From Pseudomonas mandelii (lineage in GTDB: Bacteria > Pseudomonadota > Gammaproteobacteria > Pseudomonadales > Pseudomonadaceae): DNA of 64,000 nucleotides. Both the position numbers and the translations under genes were made by a program. Of the stretch, positions 9,071-16,690 are shown piece by piece. Positions within the stretch are counted from its first letter, which is position 1, and each line of letters opens with the position of its first letter. The notes below the pieces were generated by a model that had not been told where the DNA came from, did not search any database, and worked only from the letters and a program-made list of their open reading frames with translations. The stretch lies in NCBI RefSeq assembly GCF_900106065.1, contig NZ_LT629796.1:6300501-6364500 (forward strand), in the 5' to 3' direction.

Positions 9071-9319
9071 CGCTGCCGCTACAATCACTAATGCTGGTGC
9101 GCCAGCGTTCGCGTTGGCCGGCTGATACTGCTGTCGTAGCTCGTCTACTTCGGCGGGGTCTTCCGTTGGGTCGTAGTTGAAATCCGGCCCATCCTGGAAT
9201 GACAGATCAACGCCCCAAACACGATAATACGCAGCCAGATCATCTACACGGACGAACTCTGCGCTGCCGTTACGTACTTTGGCGAGAGTTCGAACCAACA
9301 GCGGTACACGTAGGCCCAT
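9071..9319 (-). CDS. Unknown small protein, 3' end cut by IS21
   Basis: About 83 codons, starting at ATG 9319 just after a weak GGAGC site, run into the IS21 end. The sequence MGLRVPLLVRTLAKVRNGSA...VRVDDLAAYYRVWGVD, then an acidic stretch DGPDFNYDPTEDPAEVDELR, is not one I recognise. It is soluble and acidic at the C-terminus. The native stop is lost; the frame would end a few codons into the IS at 9059-9061. It may be an island or phage gene remnant. Confidence 0.4.
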
Positions 9320-9564
9320 CCTTGTGCTCCTGAGCTGACGAGGTCTTTCTCTACCCCTTTAATACGGCACATAGCTCAGCTTGTCGTTGGGCTGGATGTG
9401 ACGATAGCTCAATGCGCCAAGATGGAAAGGGGCTTATGGCCGATTGCTGACTTTCACTAAGGGCGGCAAGCGGCCCAATGGCAACAGACCCGAGCATTTA
9501 GCTACTTTGCCCCCTCCTCCTAACATCGCGATTATGCTTCACGCGCTTCACCAGCACGTATGCA

Positions 9565-10005
9565 GTGCTCTCGACTTGCGCCACTAGCAGCAATCGCACT
9601 GAGCAAGCGTTTACGTGGATTCCAAATCGTCAAACACCAACCGCTGCGCGACCCACCTCCTGTGCTGAAATACTCGCTCCATGGCTCACTGCTAACCTCG
9701 CGGTTGAAATGCGAGCTACCGTTGAGCATCTATACGCGGCTACGCTCGAAAAAATTCCTGAAAGTGCGAATGACGTACGTTCCACCAGACTACAGTTCCA
9801 GCAAGAACATGCGGCGTGGAGCAAATATATGGACGAGCATTGTAGTTTTTATGGCGGGATATCGGAGGGGGCCAGCGCTTGGATAAGCCTCGCCGAAGTG
9901 CGTTGCGAGCTTAAAGAACCGGATGCTCGAGTATTATTTTTGCAAAACATACAGTGGAATCCAGAGCGATATTCAGGCATTGACGGTCTTGGACCAGATA
10001 CCTGA
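9565..10005 (+). CDS. LprI/DUF1311-like protein, N-terminus uncertain
   Basis: The last two thirds match the lysozyme-inhibitor LprI-type (DUF1311) pattern: an amphipathic helix AVEMRATVEHLYAATLEKI, then QEHAAWSKYMDEHCSFYGG, SEGASAW and a final helix with EVRCELKEPDARVLFL, with the paired cysteines expected for a periplasmic domain. A signal peptide is missing: the frame begins at GTG 9565 with no good ribosome site and an unlikely leader (LSTCATSSNRTEQ). It is therefore probably a decayed or 5'-truncated gene stranded between mobile elements. Other starts upstream in the same frame do not give a signal peptide either. Confidence 0.45.
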   Translation: MLSTCATSSNRTEQAFTWIPNRQTPTAARPTSCAEILAPWLTANLAVEMRATVEHLYAATLEKIPESANDVRSTRLQFQQEHAAWSKYMDEHCSFYGGISEGASAWISLAEVRCELKEPDARVLFLQNIQWNPERYSGIDGLGPDT

Positions 10006-10054
10006 GTAAGCCGCTGGTTTGTCGCAAAAACGGCTTAGGGCGACCGTCCGCTTC

Positions 10055-10220
10055 GGGTCCAGAGTGTGTAAAAACGCTTCGCAAAAATTGAAGTGTGCGC
10101 GTCTACGTTAAATCTGAAATTTATCGGCACGTCAGCAGATGTGGATTTCGCGTAGAAGCGCGATTTCCAGTCCGGTTTTGAGTACCTCTCGCGCTCAAAA
10201 ACGTTTTTACACAGTCTCGG
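10055..10220 (+). mobile_element. MITE-like element, copy A (166 bp)
   Basis: This 166-bp stretch is present again, inverted, at 14329-14494, with about five differences by eye. One end carries CCAGAGTGTGTAAAAACG and the other CGTTTTTACACAG, an imperfect terminal inverted repeat. It has no coding capacity. The end sequence matches the IS1182-type remnant at 14117-14328, so the same transposase family probably moved it. Confidence 0.7.
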
Positions 10221-10256
10221 CCGATTTCTGCCCTTCGTGACAGGTAGAAAACGGCC

Positions 10257-10434
10257 GATTGTGTTGAAAAAGTCGGTCCTTCCAGACTGCACACATACTG
10301 ACTGCTGAAAACGCCTTTTTTGCACGCAGCTATGCGAAATCTGAGCCCGGAATCCTCTGCTCAAAGTAAAGATTTCAATCTCAAGCGCATACTTTTCTGC
10401 CGTGGAAACCATGGCCGACTTTTTCAACAGAATC
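10257..10434. mobile_element. Second MITE-like element (178 bp) with 20-bp terminal repeats
   Basis: The ends GATTGTGTTGAAAAAGTCGG and the complement of the right end GATTCTGTTGAAAAAGTCGG match at 19 of 20 bases. GGCC on both sides could be a 4-bp target duplication. There is no gene inside. The element sits within a repeat related to the palindrome at 5955-6004, splitting it. It lies just downstream of the reverse transcriptase stop. Confidence 0.65.
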
Positions 10435-10446
10435 GGCCATTAGCGG

Positions 10447-11700
10447 TCACTCCGTTTCTCTGCGCTCCGAGTGGACCGCTGCAAGCAGCCTTACCCCCAA
10501 CATCGTACGCTGGGCCGTGCCATTTGTTTTTTGAAAGAGATTCGCTTTCTCTATTTCATACTGCGCCAATGCACTCGTGATGTAGTCATCCAAGCTCTTT
10601 ATCCATTGGCCATTGCTGCAAAAGGAAAAGGCTTTTCCCCACCCCAAGATTACTCGGTCGATATTTTGTAGCGCGCCGGAGTAGGACCCCTTTGGGGATA
10701 TATCTCCAGCTTCAACACTGAATTTCATGATTCGTATCGATGCGTCTAAATCGGATGTGATCCGTTTCTTGAATCGCTCCCTTGTAGCTGTAGATGGCTG
10801 GATCAATCCTGCGGAAACGAAGCAACCCAAGAAATCGAATCCTTTAGCTGTAAGGCCCCTCGAGTCTTTGTCGCTTGTTGCTGAGGGCAGGTATGCTTCA
10901 AGAGAGAGCTTTTTGAGCTCATTCTGCGCTTTGCTAAACGCACGATCCACGCTGCCCATGTCCTTCCCGAGGATCAGGAAGTCATCAATATACCTAAGAC
11001 AAGTGACCTCACCATCGTTCATGACCCTGTCAAAGTCATGCAGGTACAAATTGGCTATGAGTGGAGATAGGGGCGATCCTTGAGCTACACCCTCCACGCC
11101 GATGGGGAAAATCTCATCCAGACCCTGTCGTCGAAGCACGTCAATGTTCGCAAGGTCTGTGGTGATCGCTGCTCGGAACAATGCAATCGTGTCAGGGCAT
11201 ACGATGTGAGGGGCTACTAGTCTCATCACACGAGCCTTGTCAATTCTTGTGAAGAACTCGGCGATATCTGACCTGATATGGAAGGTTGCTCCCTCGGCAA
11301 TGGCTGCTTTGGTGTCGGCTATCGCCATCGAGACCCTTTTATTTTTTATGCCTCCGTAGCTCGTGGGGATAGACAACGCTTCTTTCACAAACTTAATACG
11401 TGATAAGGCGTCGAGTAGAGCCCGCTGGACGATCCGGTTGGGTATAGGTGAAAGCACAATCGGGCGAGAATTTCCGTTGGCCTTGGTTTTCGCCACGCCG
11501 ATCTGCTTTTGGAAAGTAAAGGTCTTCTTAGACAGCGCGCGCTGGATGTCGGAAAGCGACCGGGGGAGTTGGCTCTCGAAATCCTTGGCTTCGTTTCGGA
11601 TAGTTTCGGATGATGAAGAAAAGGCGCTTTCTTTGACCTTCCTCCAGGCCGAATACAACGAATCCCCGCTATAGATTCTACGGTAAAGCGACGAAGCCAC
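10447..11700 (-). CDS. Solo reverse transcriptase, candidate defence RT
   Basis: 417-residue RNA-directed DNA polymerase. RT motifs in order: TKANGNSRPIVLSPIPNR (fingers), RSDIAEFFTRID (motif A Asp, about residue 145), GVAQGSPLSPLIANLYLHDF (motif B), CLRYIDDFLILG (YIDD, about residues 237-240) and GFDFLGCFVS (motif D/E), then a helical thumb-like C-terminus with WIKSLDDYITSALAQYE. No maturase X domain, HNH endonuclease, Cas1 or nitrilase domain is attached, and the retron NAxxH/VTG signatures are absent. I chose GTG 11700 because AAGGAG lies six bases upstream; a TTG at 11745 would add 15 residues. The gene has no coding partner; upstream lie two identical 133-bp repeats. An unknown-group or DRT-type phage-defence RT that uses an upstream noncoding RNA is the favoured idea; a group-II-like RT is the alternative. 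Confidence 0.85.
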   Translation of the reverse strand: MASSLYRRIYSGDSLYSAWRKVKESAFSSSSETIRNEAKDFESQLPRSLSDIQRALSKKTFTFQKQIGVAKTKANGNSRPIVLSPIPNRIVQRALLDALSRIKFVKEALSIPTSYGGIKNKRVSMAIADTKAAIAEGATFHIRSDIAEFFTRIDKARVMRLVAPHIVCPDTIALFRAAITTDLANIDVLRRQGLDEIFPIGVEGVAQGSPLSPLIANLYLHDFDRVMNDGEVTCLRYIDDFLILGKDMGSVDRAFSKAQNELKKLSLEAYLPSATSDKDSRGLTAKGFDFLGCFVSAGLIQPSTATRERFKKRITSDLDASIRIMKFSVEAGDISPKGSYSGALQNIDRVILGWGKAFSFCSNGQWIKSLDDYITSALAQYEIEKANLFQKTNGTAQRTMLGVRLLAAVHSERRETE

Positions 11701-11764
11701 AAAAACTCCTTGTTTGTTGGGAGACACCAGTGAACTCTCACCCAACTGCTACAGGGGATCTTCA

Positions 11765-11897
11765 ACCTTCGGGAGACCGCGAAGCCTTAACGGCGATCTT
11801 GGTCGCGACCCGGACAGCAACCTCCGAAGAGAGATGGCTGGCGTCTGTCAAACTTGGTTCAGTGCTGTGAGGCGGCTGCACCAGCAAGCAGGCGAGG
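11765..11897. repeat. 133-bp direct repeat, copy 1, leader of the RT gene
   Basis: By base-by-base reading it is identical to 12250-12382. It begins ACCTTCGGGAGACCGCGAAG and ends CAAGCAGGCGAGG. It contains the palindrome GGTCGCGACC and a short CTTCG/CGAAG stem. It ends 65 bases before the RT start codon, so on the minus strand it could be part of a transcribed leader or noncoding RNA. Confidence 0.9.
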
Positions 11898-11931
11898 TTG
11901 ATCGCAGTCACGAACCTCCGTGATGCGGCGA

Positions 11932-12143
11932 GCGCCAAGCTGGCACGTTTTTGCATAAACGCATGATTACCCCCAAAGATTCCGTCAAAACACGATAAAT
12001 CGCAGCTTTTTGGGTCTTGCGGCTAAGCTCGCGCCATGCGCCAGGTTGGCACGTTTTTGCACGATCGCACATTGTCCTCCGAAGGTCCCGCCAAGGTGCA
12101 AATCGTACCTTTTTGGGTTTCGCGGTCAAGCGCACGCCGTGCG
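11932..12143. repeat. Degenerate tandem repeat, two units of about 106 bp
   Basis: Unit 1 (11932-12037) and unit 2 (12038-12143) share blocks GCGCCA-GGTTGGCACGTTTTTGC-type start, a CGCA segment, CTTTTTGGGT and a GCGG..AAGC..GCGCC-type end, with many substitutions between. They fill most of the space between the two 133-bp copies. No protein is evident; the repetition suggests an old duplication of a structured noncoding sequence. Confidence 0.6.
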
Positions 12144-12249
12144 GCTGAACATCGAACACCGCGCTGAAAATAAAGCTGCTAACCGTCCGGTGACCCCAAC
12201 GTACAGACAGAGTTACGGTTATTGACGCAGCAGTCGAGCGGTGCCCTTT

Positions 12250-12382
12250 ACCTTCGGGAGACCGCGAAGCCTTAACGGCGATCTTGGTCGCGACCCGGAC
12301 AGCAACCTCCGAAGAGAGATGGCTGGCGTCTGTCAAACTTGGTTCAGTGCTGTGAGGCGGCTGCACCAGCAAGCAGGCGAGG
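12250..12382. repeat. 133-bp direct repeat, copy 2
   Basis: Exact copy of 11765-11897, 485 bases further from the RT gene in the same orientation. The flanks differ (CCCTTT before, CATCCC after), so the identity is limited to the 133 bases. Perfect identity implies recent duplication, gene conversion or selection. Confidence 0.9.
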
Positions 12383-12569
12383 CATCCCGATGTTAGTCAG
12401 CCATCCGGCCAAAAGCCATCTATTTGAACGTTCGTTTATTGGAAAGCGGTAGGATGAGGATTGGGACTCTATTTGGGTGCGTAAATAAAGCGCACTGGAT
12501 GGACGGCAGACCTCCGCTGGCGATCGGATGTACTAGGCTCTCGCGAACCGAACTCCAAGGATGACTTCC

Positions 12570-12788
12570 ATGCCAAATGACTCAGAATTCAACATCGCCA
12601 CAGCAGATATACTGACGTTGCTTTTACACAACCAGCACGCGCTAGGAGCGGCGATGGAGGAGGTCACGAAGTGGCTTTCAGAGAATGGCGTACAGAGTGT
12701 TTCAGAGAACGCACTCGCGGCCATGCAAATCCTGGACACAAATGCAAAAGCGATTACAGATGGGATTACGCGACTTCGGCAGTTTTAG
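12570..12788 (+). CDS. Small conserved-looking hypothetical protein, 72 aa
   Basis: Acidic, helical protein MPNDSEFNIATADILTLLLHN...ITRLRQF with no membrane segment or known motif. I prefer ATG 12570 over ATG 12561 because AAGGA is then correctly spaced. Composition is that of a real gene and I recall similar short Pseudomonas proteins of unknown role. It stands alone between the RT leader repeats and the next accessory gene, on the opposite strand from the RT. Confidence 0.6.
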   Translation: MPNDSEFNIATADILTLLLHNQHALGAAMEEVTKWLSENGVQSVSENALAAMQILDTNAKAITDGITRLRQF

Positions 12789-13058
12789 GGACTCGACTTG
12801 TGAGGCGGCAATGTACCGAAAACACTCAGTCGGTGACCTGAGACTGCCCAGCTCAGTAACACTCCCGTTCGCTAGAGCGGTTCTGTATAAGTAAAAAAAC
12901 GTGAATAGATTTAAAGTGAATGGCGCCCTGGCGGCCCCTGACGACAATATCGGTGCCGGACGATCAGAGGTTGCAGAGCTTGCTGCCGCCAGCTTCAAGC
13001 CGTAGTCAGTCCCATCCCGATGGTTGAACAATGATTTGTAGAGGTTAGGGGGGGCAAG

Positions 13059-13874
13059 ATGATATCAGGTGAAGTGCAGATGCAAGCGGTACCTGGTCGC
13101 ACACCGAACAAGCATTGTTGGATGCTGTTCAAGGTGGCTAATCTAGACCGACTACAGGCGCTGCAGCGTGGTCTGCTTTACATGAATAGCGTCGACTATT
13201 TCGCGAAGCTTGAAAGTGAAGCGGGCACTGCGCTTCGAAGGGACGATCTTGAGAATGTGTACCTTAAGCTCAGCTCTGGCATAAGGGATGGGGTTGTCAG
13301 CGAACTCGCACTTCGGGTTGAAGGTCACGACGAAATCGTATTGAACCCAGAGACAATCCTGACCCTTCATCTGCCTCGTCCTGCAACCGTCATGGTGTAC
13401 TGCCTGGGTTCTGTGTCAGCCGGACATGACGGTCAGATTTGGGGGCTCGACAACGGAATGCTGCAATTCAGTGAGCGTTTCCGAGAGTTTGGTACCCATG
13501 TCCTTCGTATTACGAACCACGCAGAGTTCTTTAGAAGGCTTTCACTAGCTGTTGCGACCCACCCTCACCTTTATAATTCTCCCTTCTTTGAAGGTGGTTA
13601 CGGCCAGGTCGAATACGTTGACTTCAGCGACTACAGCGGACCGATAGGATTGTTTCGCAAACCGATTGAGTATGCTTGGCAACGAGAGTACAGACTATGC
13701 TTTGGCACGGAACCTGAGGCACTAAACGATCGAGGGGCGTTAGAGCTAAATATCGGAGCCCCATCGGACATCACTCAGATCATAACAGCAGAGAATTTCA
13801 CGTCGAACCCGATGACACTCATACAAAGGAGCTACAGGATAATCGAAGGCAAGCCTGTGCAAGTTCCTAGTTAA
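13059..13874 (+). CDS. Accessory protein of unknown function, DUF2971-like layout
   Basis: 271 residues. The first part, HCWMLFKVANLDRLQALQRGLLYMNSVDYFAK, followed later by PIGLFRKPIEYAWQREYRLCF, follows the layout of DUF2971-like proteins: a K/R-rich strand, a helix ending in a G-x-LY(M/F)-S turn, and a late F-x-K...Y..E-x-R-L block. That suggests a small enzyme-like or nucleotide-binding fold found in many accessory regions, but no catalytic function is established. A purine-rich site (AGGGGGGG) precedes ATG 13059. No operon partner is visible; MITE remnants follow downstream. Family assignment is tentative. Confidence 0.55.
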   Translation: MISGEVQMQAVPGRTPNKHCWMLFKVANLDRLQALQRGLLYMNSVDYFAKLESEAGTALRRDDLENVYLKLSSGIRDGVVSELALRVEGHDEIVLNPETILTLHLPRPATVMVYCLGSVSAGHDGQIWGLDNGMLQFSERFREFGTHVLRITNHAEFFRRLSLAVATHPHLYNSPFFEGGYGQVEYVDFSDYSGPIGLFRKPIEYAWQREYRLCFGTEPEALNDRGALELNIGAPSDITQIITAENFTSNPMTLIQRSYRIIEGKPVQVPS

Positions 13875-14116
13875 AACTACGTTTTAGACCGGCTTTTTAG
13901 GGCAAATCTAAGGCAGCAACAGGCCGCAGGACGCCAAGATCGAGCGGAAAAGCCTATTAATGTTGGCCTTAATCGGCCTGTGACGACTACTGAAGGGGTT
14001 CGAATCCCTATCCAGTACGATTGAATCGCTGCAATGAACCGATACCTGCCGTCTGGAAGAGGGAGTTACCGGCCAGAAGCTACTGTTTGCAACTTGCGGC
14101 AACTGGCAGCAATCGG
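13875..14116. other. Noncoding junction with a tRNA T-arm-like scrap
   Basis: No gene is seen. GGGGTTCGAATCCCT near 13996-14010 has the sequence of a tRNA T-arm, but no acceptor or anticodon arm can be paired with it, so it may be a remnant of an attachment site or chance. The stretch near 14090-14118 resembles degraded repeat sequence. Confidence 0.3.
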
Positions 14117-14328
14117 CCCAGAGTGTGTAAAAACGCCTTCGCGAACCCTTGCTATGATTTCTGAGGATTTCATCGCAGGGATCGCCCATGAAGCGCTTTA
14201 TCCAAGGTGAACATCGAGGCCAAGGCACCTTACTTCCCGAGACCCGCAGCATTGCCCGTGCGATCGCTCAACCAACGAAGGTCGATGATCCAAAACGATG
14301 AGGTCAAAGCGTTTTTACACACTCTGGA
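14117..14328 (+). mobile_element. Internally deleted IS1182-type element (about 210 bp)
   Basis: Terminal inverted repeats CCAGAGTGTGTAAAAACGC (left) and its complement (right) bound the element. Inside, an ATG at 14188 opens a 37-codon frame: MKRFIQGEHRGQGTLLPE, which I recognise as the N-terminus of IS1182-group transposases, joined directly to a short tail ending in a stop at 14301. Both ends are kept and the middle is gone, so it is a non-autonomous derivative. Confidence 0.75.
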
Positions 14329-14494
14329 CCGAGGCTGTGTAAAAACGTTTTTGAGCGAGAGAGGTACTCAAAACCGGACTGAAAATCGCGCTTCTACGCG
14401 AAATCCACATCTGCTGACGTGCCGATAAATTTCAGATTTAAAGTAGACGCGCACACTTCAATTTTTGCGAAGCGCTTTTACACACTCTGGACCC
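14329..14494 (-). mobile_element. MITE-like element, copy B (inverted copy of 10055-10220)
   Basis: Reverse complement of copy A with about five mismatches over 166 bases. It abuts the IS1182-type remnant and shares its CAGAGTGTGTAAAA end sequence. Copies A and B face each other across about 4.1 kb that includes the RT gene. Confidence 0.7.
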
Positions 14495-14678
14495 AAAGCA
14501 GCCGGAGCCGAAAGGCTAAAATCAAGCTAAGCAGGCATTCGAAACCCCCACCAAATGGGCATAGAAAAACTTAATAATAATCTGGCATCATTCGCCACAA
14601 TGGATCAAAACAGAAACTGGCAGCTTACGCACTAGCCATCTTGAGCAGCGCATAACGAGAATTTTTAGGGTTAATTTA

Positions 14679-15788
14679 ATGAAAGTTTTTCTAGATACAA
14701 ATGTATTTTATAAACACTGGTTTGCAAGCAACGCAAATTTCAAGCTTTTGTTTTACTTTCTAAACAACTTAGATCATGAGCTATTGCTGTCAAACCTAGT
14801 CATCCAAGAAGCAAACAACATCAGGCAACGTGAAGTTCGCGAGGTTCATTCTGAATTGACCAGGATTCTAAAAAAAGGTAATCAGTTAAATCGGAATAAC
14901 TTGAATCTCGACATGGACAACCTTGGATTTCAATCCTATGATCTTGTCGACGTGCTGAAAGACCGAGTGGAATGGATTACGAGAATTGAATACGACACAA
15001 TCCCCCATAGCGTGGTAGTTCAAAGAGCAATCGAATCGATTAAGCCATTTACCAATGAAGAGAAAGGCTACAGAGACACACTGATTTGGCTGTCCTTTCT
15101 TGATCACCTATCTTCAAATAGCATCGAAGGAGAAGTGGCTTTCATCACAAACAACAAAAACGACTTCTACCAAATAAAAGATAAAACCATATCGTTCAAT
15201 GATGAACTTTTGAAAGACATAAGCGAGCGCAACATAAAAGCAGAGGTTAAGCCATATCTAAACATATATGACTTCGTGAAAGAAAACGTCGACAAGATAA
15301 ATCACTCCTTCGACCAACACAAACTATTAGATGACCTTGAAAGCTTCCTGATTTCCGAAACAGAAACCCTTATAAACGCAATGAATAACAACGAGCTTAG
15401 CGAGCTCCTAGAAACCAAATTATTTTCCGAAAAGCTAACACCTGTTCTCGATATCAACGCAGATATATTTGAAGGATTAGAGCACACCGAGATAAAATCT
15501 ATCAAGGGACTGCCCGAAGACAGTGTCTATATTGAGTCAGAATTTGAAATGCGAAGAATTGATTTGATCATCTCGATTGACACTACGGAATTCAAACAAT
15601 ACGCCGACGAAATCGAAGCCATTCATTCTTTATACAACATTGAGCACGAAGATAGTCACGTAAACCTATCATTCATTCTGAGAGCTTACATTGGCGGGAG
15701 TTTTGAATATGACACCAGAAACGAAGTTGCCAGCAATCTTTCAATAGATTTCATCTATAATAAATTAAGGCGAACGCAGGTTCATTAA
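14679..15788 (+). CDS. PIN-domain protein (DUF4935-like), 369 aa
   Basis: The N-terminus MKVFLDTNVFYKHW is a textbook PIN start with catalytic Asp6. Later come a conserved Glu in VIQEANNI (about residue 44), EKGYRDTLIWLSFLDHL (second acidic centre) and EVAFITNNKNDFY (third), matching large PIN proteins of the DUF4935 type that are predicted RNases in accessory and defence regions. The C-terminal half (from about residue 200) is acidic, has SDSVYIESEFEMRRIDLII-like beta strands and no recognised motif. The gene is clearly AT-rich compared with the core genes beyond 16.3 kb, a sign of transfer. AGGG precedes the ATG by eight bases. No antitoxin gene is adjacent. Confidence 0.75.
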   Translation: MKVFLDTNVFYKHWFASNANFKLLFYFLNNLDHELLLSNLVIQEANNIRQREVREVHSELTRILKKGNQLNRNNLNLDMDNLGFQSYDLVDVLKDRVEWITRIEYDTIPHSVVVQRAIESIKPFTNEEKGYRDTLIWLSFLDHLSSNSIEGEVAFITNNKNDFYQIKDKTISFNDELLKDISERNIKAEVKPYLNIYDFVKENVDKINHSFDQHKLLDDLESFLISETETLINAMNNNELSELLETKLFSEKLTPVLDINADIFEGLEHTEIKSIKGLPEDSVYIESEFEMRRIDLIISIDTTEFKQYADEIEAIHSLYNIEHEDSHVNLSFILRAYIGGSFEYDTRNEVASNLSIDFIYNKLRRTQVH

Positions 15789-16296
15789 AATACTCTAGAC
15801 ATCCAAGGCATCTGCATTCCGAGTCGGCATCGACTGCATTGCTATCCCCGAGATGGGAAACGTCGCATTCGACAAAGAGAGTATCAGATTGCTTCAGGCT
15901 CTTATTTTAGAATGTAAACGATGGGCGGCTAAAACAGCCCATCGTTTACACTTTAGAACCATCAAATCTTTAAATTCAGCTAAAAAAACGGGAGCTTGAT
16001 CAATAACCCCCACACAATCAGCATCTTGAATCGTTCACTGATGTGCTATGGGCTCGATTACACAGTTGACAAGTAGGCAGAACATAGCAACGGATCTGGT
16101 GGCCATCAGTGCTCAGCTCTCAACGGGTCAATCGTGCAAAAGCGGCGATGTTAACACGCTCGCGGGATCCGGCGCGCGCACTGCCAGGTGACGGGCGCTC
16201 ATGCAGTTTTTAACAATCATTAGCAATGTTCATAAAGTCTGGAAGCCGATGGATTGCTAGCGTGCACCCCTTGCTGACCCAGGGTTTGAAATCGTC
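15789..16296. other. Island edge, noncoding
   Basis: About 500 bases with a single strong hairpin (15913-15950) and no convincing gene. A 45-codon frame at 15853 has no ribosome site. Base composition shifts from AT-rich to GC-rich here, so this is the likely boundary between the island and the core genome. No integrase or clear attachment repeat was found. Confidence 0.45.
15913..15950. terminator. 14-bp perfect stem-loop after the PIN gene
   Basis: Arms TGTAAACGATGGGC and GCCCATCGTTTACA with a 10-base loop. Placed 125 bases after the PIN stop. It lacks a long T-run, so it may terminate weakly or be an operator or repeat remnant. Confidence 0.5.
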
Positions 16297-16599
16297 ATGA
16301 AGACTGCACGGCTGGTTTTATTGAGTACCTGTTTGCTGGGTTCCAGCGCCCACGCCACCAGTTTTGTCATCAGCACAGACGTCACCGTCAGTCTGACGAT
16401 GAACTCCACCAAAGGCACCAGTGGCTCATTCAGCGACGACAAGATCGTACTGGCGGCCAAGGATGATGCGGCAGCGTTTGTGGCGAGCGAGGGGGTGATT
16501 CGCGGGGCGCGGATCCAGGCGGCGTTTTTGCGGATTCGCGGGGTGGTCAACGAACCGTATTCAGACCAACAACTGGCCACCGCGATCTTGATGCTGTGA
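16297..16599 (+). CDS. DUF2388 secreted protein, 100 aa
   Basis: A signal peptide (MKTARLVLLSTCLLGSSAHA) precedes a short mature part that matches the Pseudomonas DUF2388 family: SFVISTDVTVSLTMNST, FSDDKIVLAAKDDAAAFVASEG and RGARIQAAFLRIR. Function is unknown; such proteins are small, periplasmic and often multi-copy. It is the first recognisably core-type gene after the island. Spacing to rnhA on the other strand is 138 bases and filled by a REP pair. Confidence 0.85.
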   Translation: MKTARLVLLSTCLLGSSAHATSFVISTDVTVSLTMNSTKGTSGSFSDDKIVLAAKDDAAAFVASEGVIRGARIQAAFLRIRGVVNEPYSDQQLATAILML

Positions 16600-16608
16600 C
16601 GCCCCGAA

Positions 16609-16690
16609 GGAGCGAAGCTTGCTCGCGAAGAACGATAACGCGGTCTCTCAGTTACACCGCGGCGCTTTCTTCGCGGGCAAGCCTCGCTCC
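16609..16690. repeat. REP pair
   Basis: Two inverted REP units, GGAGCGAAGCTTGCTCGCG and its near complement ending GGGCAAGCCTCGCTCC, between the convergent ends of the DUF2388 gene and rnhA. Typical of the P. fluorescens group. Confidence 0.8.

Noticed and set aside
10035..10427. 130-codon minus-strand gene
   Set aside because: It runs across two MITE-like elements and a palindrome and has no ribosome site or protein features.
10447..11700. Retron or complete group II intron
   Set aside because: Retron-specific RT motifs are missing, no msr/msd-like structure with the typical short inverted ends was recognised, and there is no maturase or endonuclease domain or intron domain V-like end.
11762..12372. 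Minus-strand protein genes in the RT leader
   Set aside because: The frames cross the 133-bp and 106-bp repeats, lack ribosome sites and do not look like known proteins; a noncoding leader explains them better.
10447..12382. Diversity-generating retroelement (RT plus template and variable repeats)
   Set aside because: The two 133-bp copies are identical, with no adenine-specific differences, and neither lies in a C-type-lectin-like target gene.
12901..13005. Short 34-codon gene starting GTG near 12901
   Set aside because: No ribosome site and no recognisable product; kept only as a possible fragment.
13985..14020. tRNA gene
   Set aside because: Only a T-arm-like GGGGTTCGAATCCCT is present; no matching acceptor, D or anticodon arms and no CCA end.
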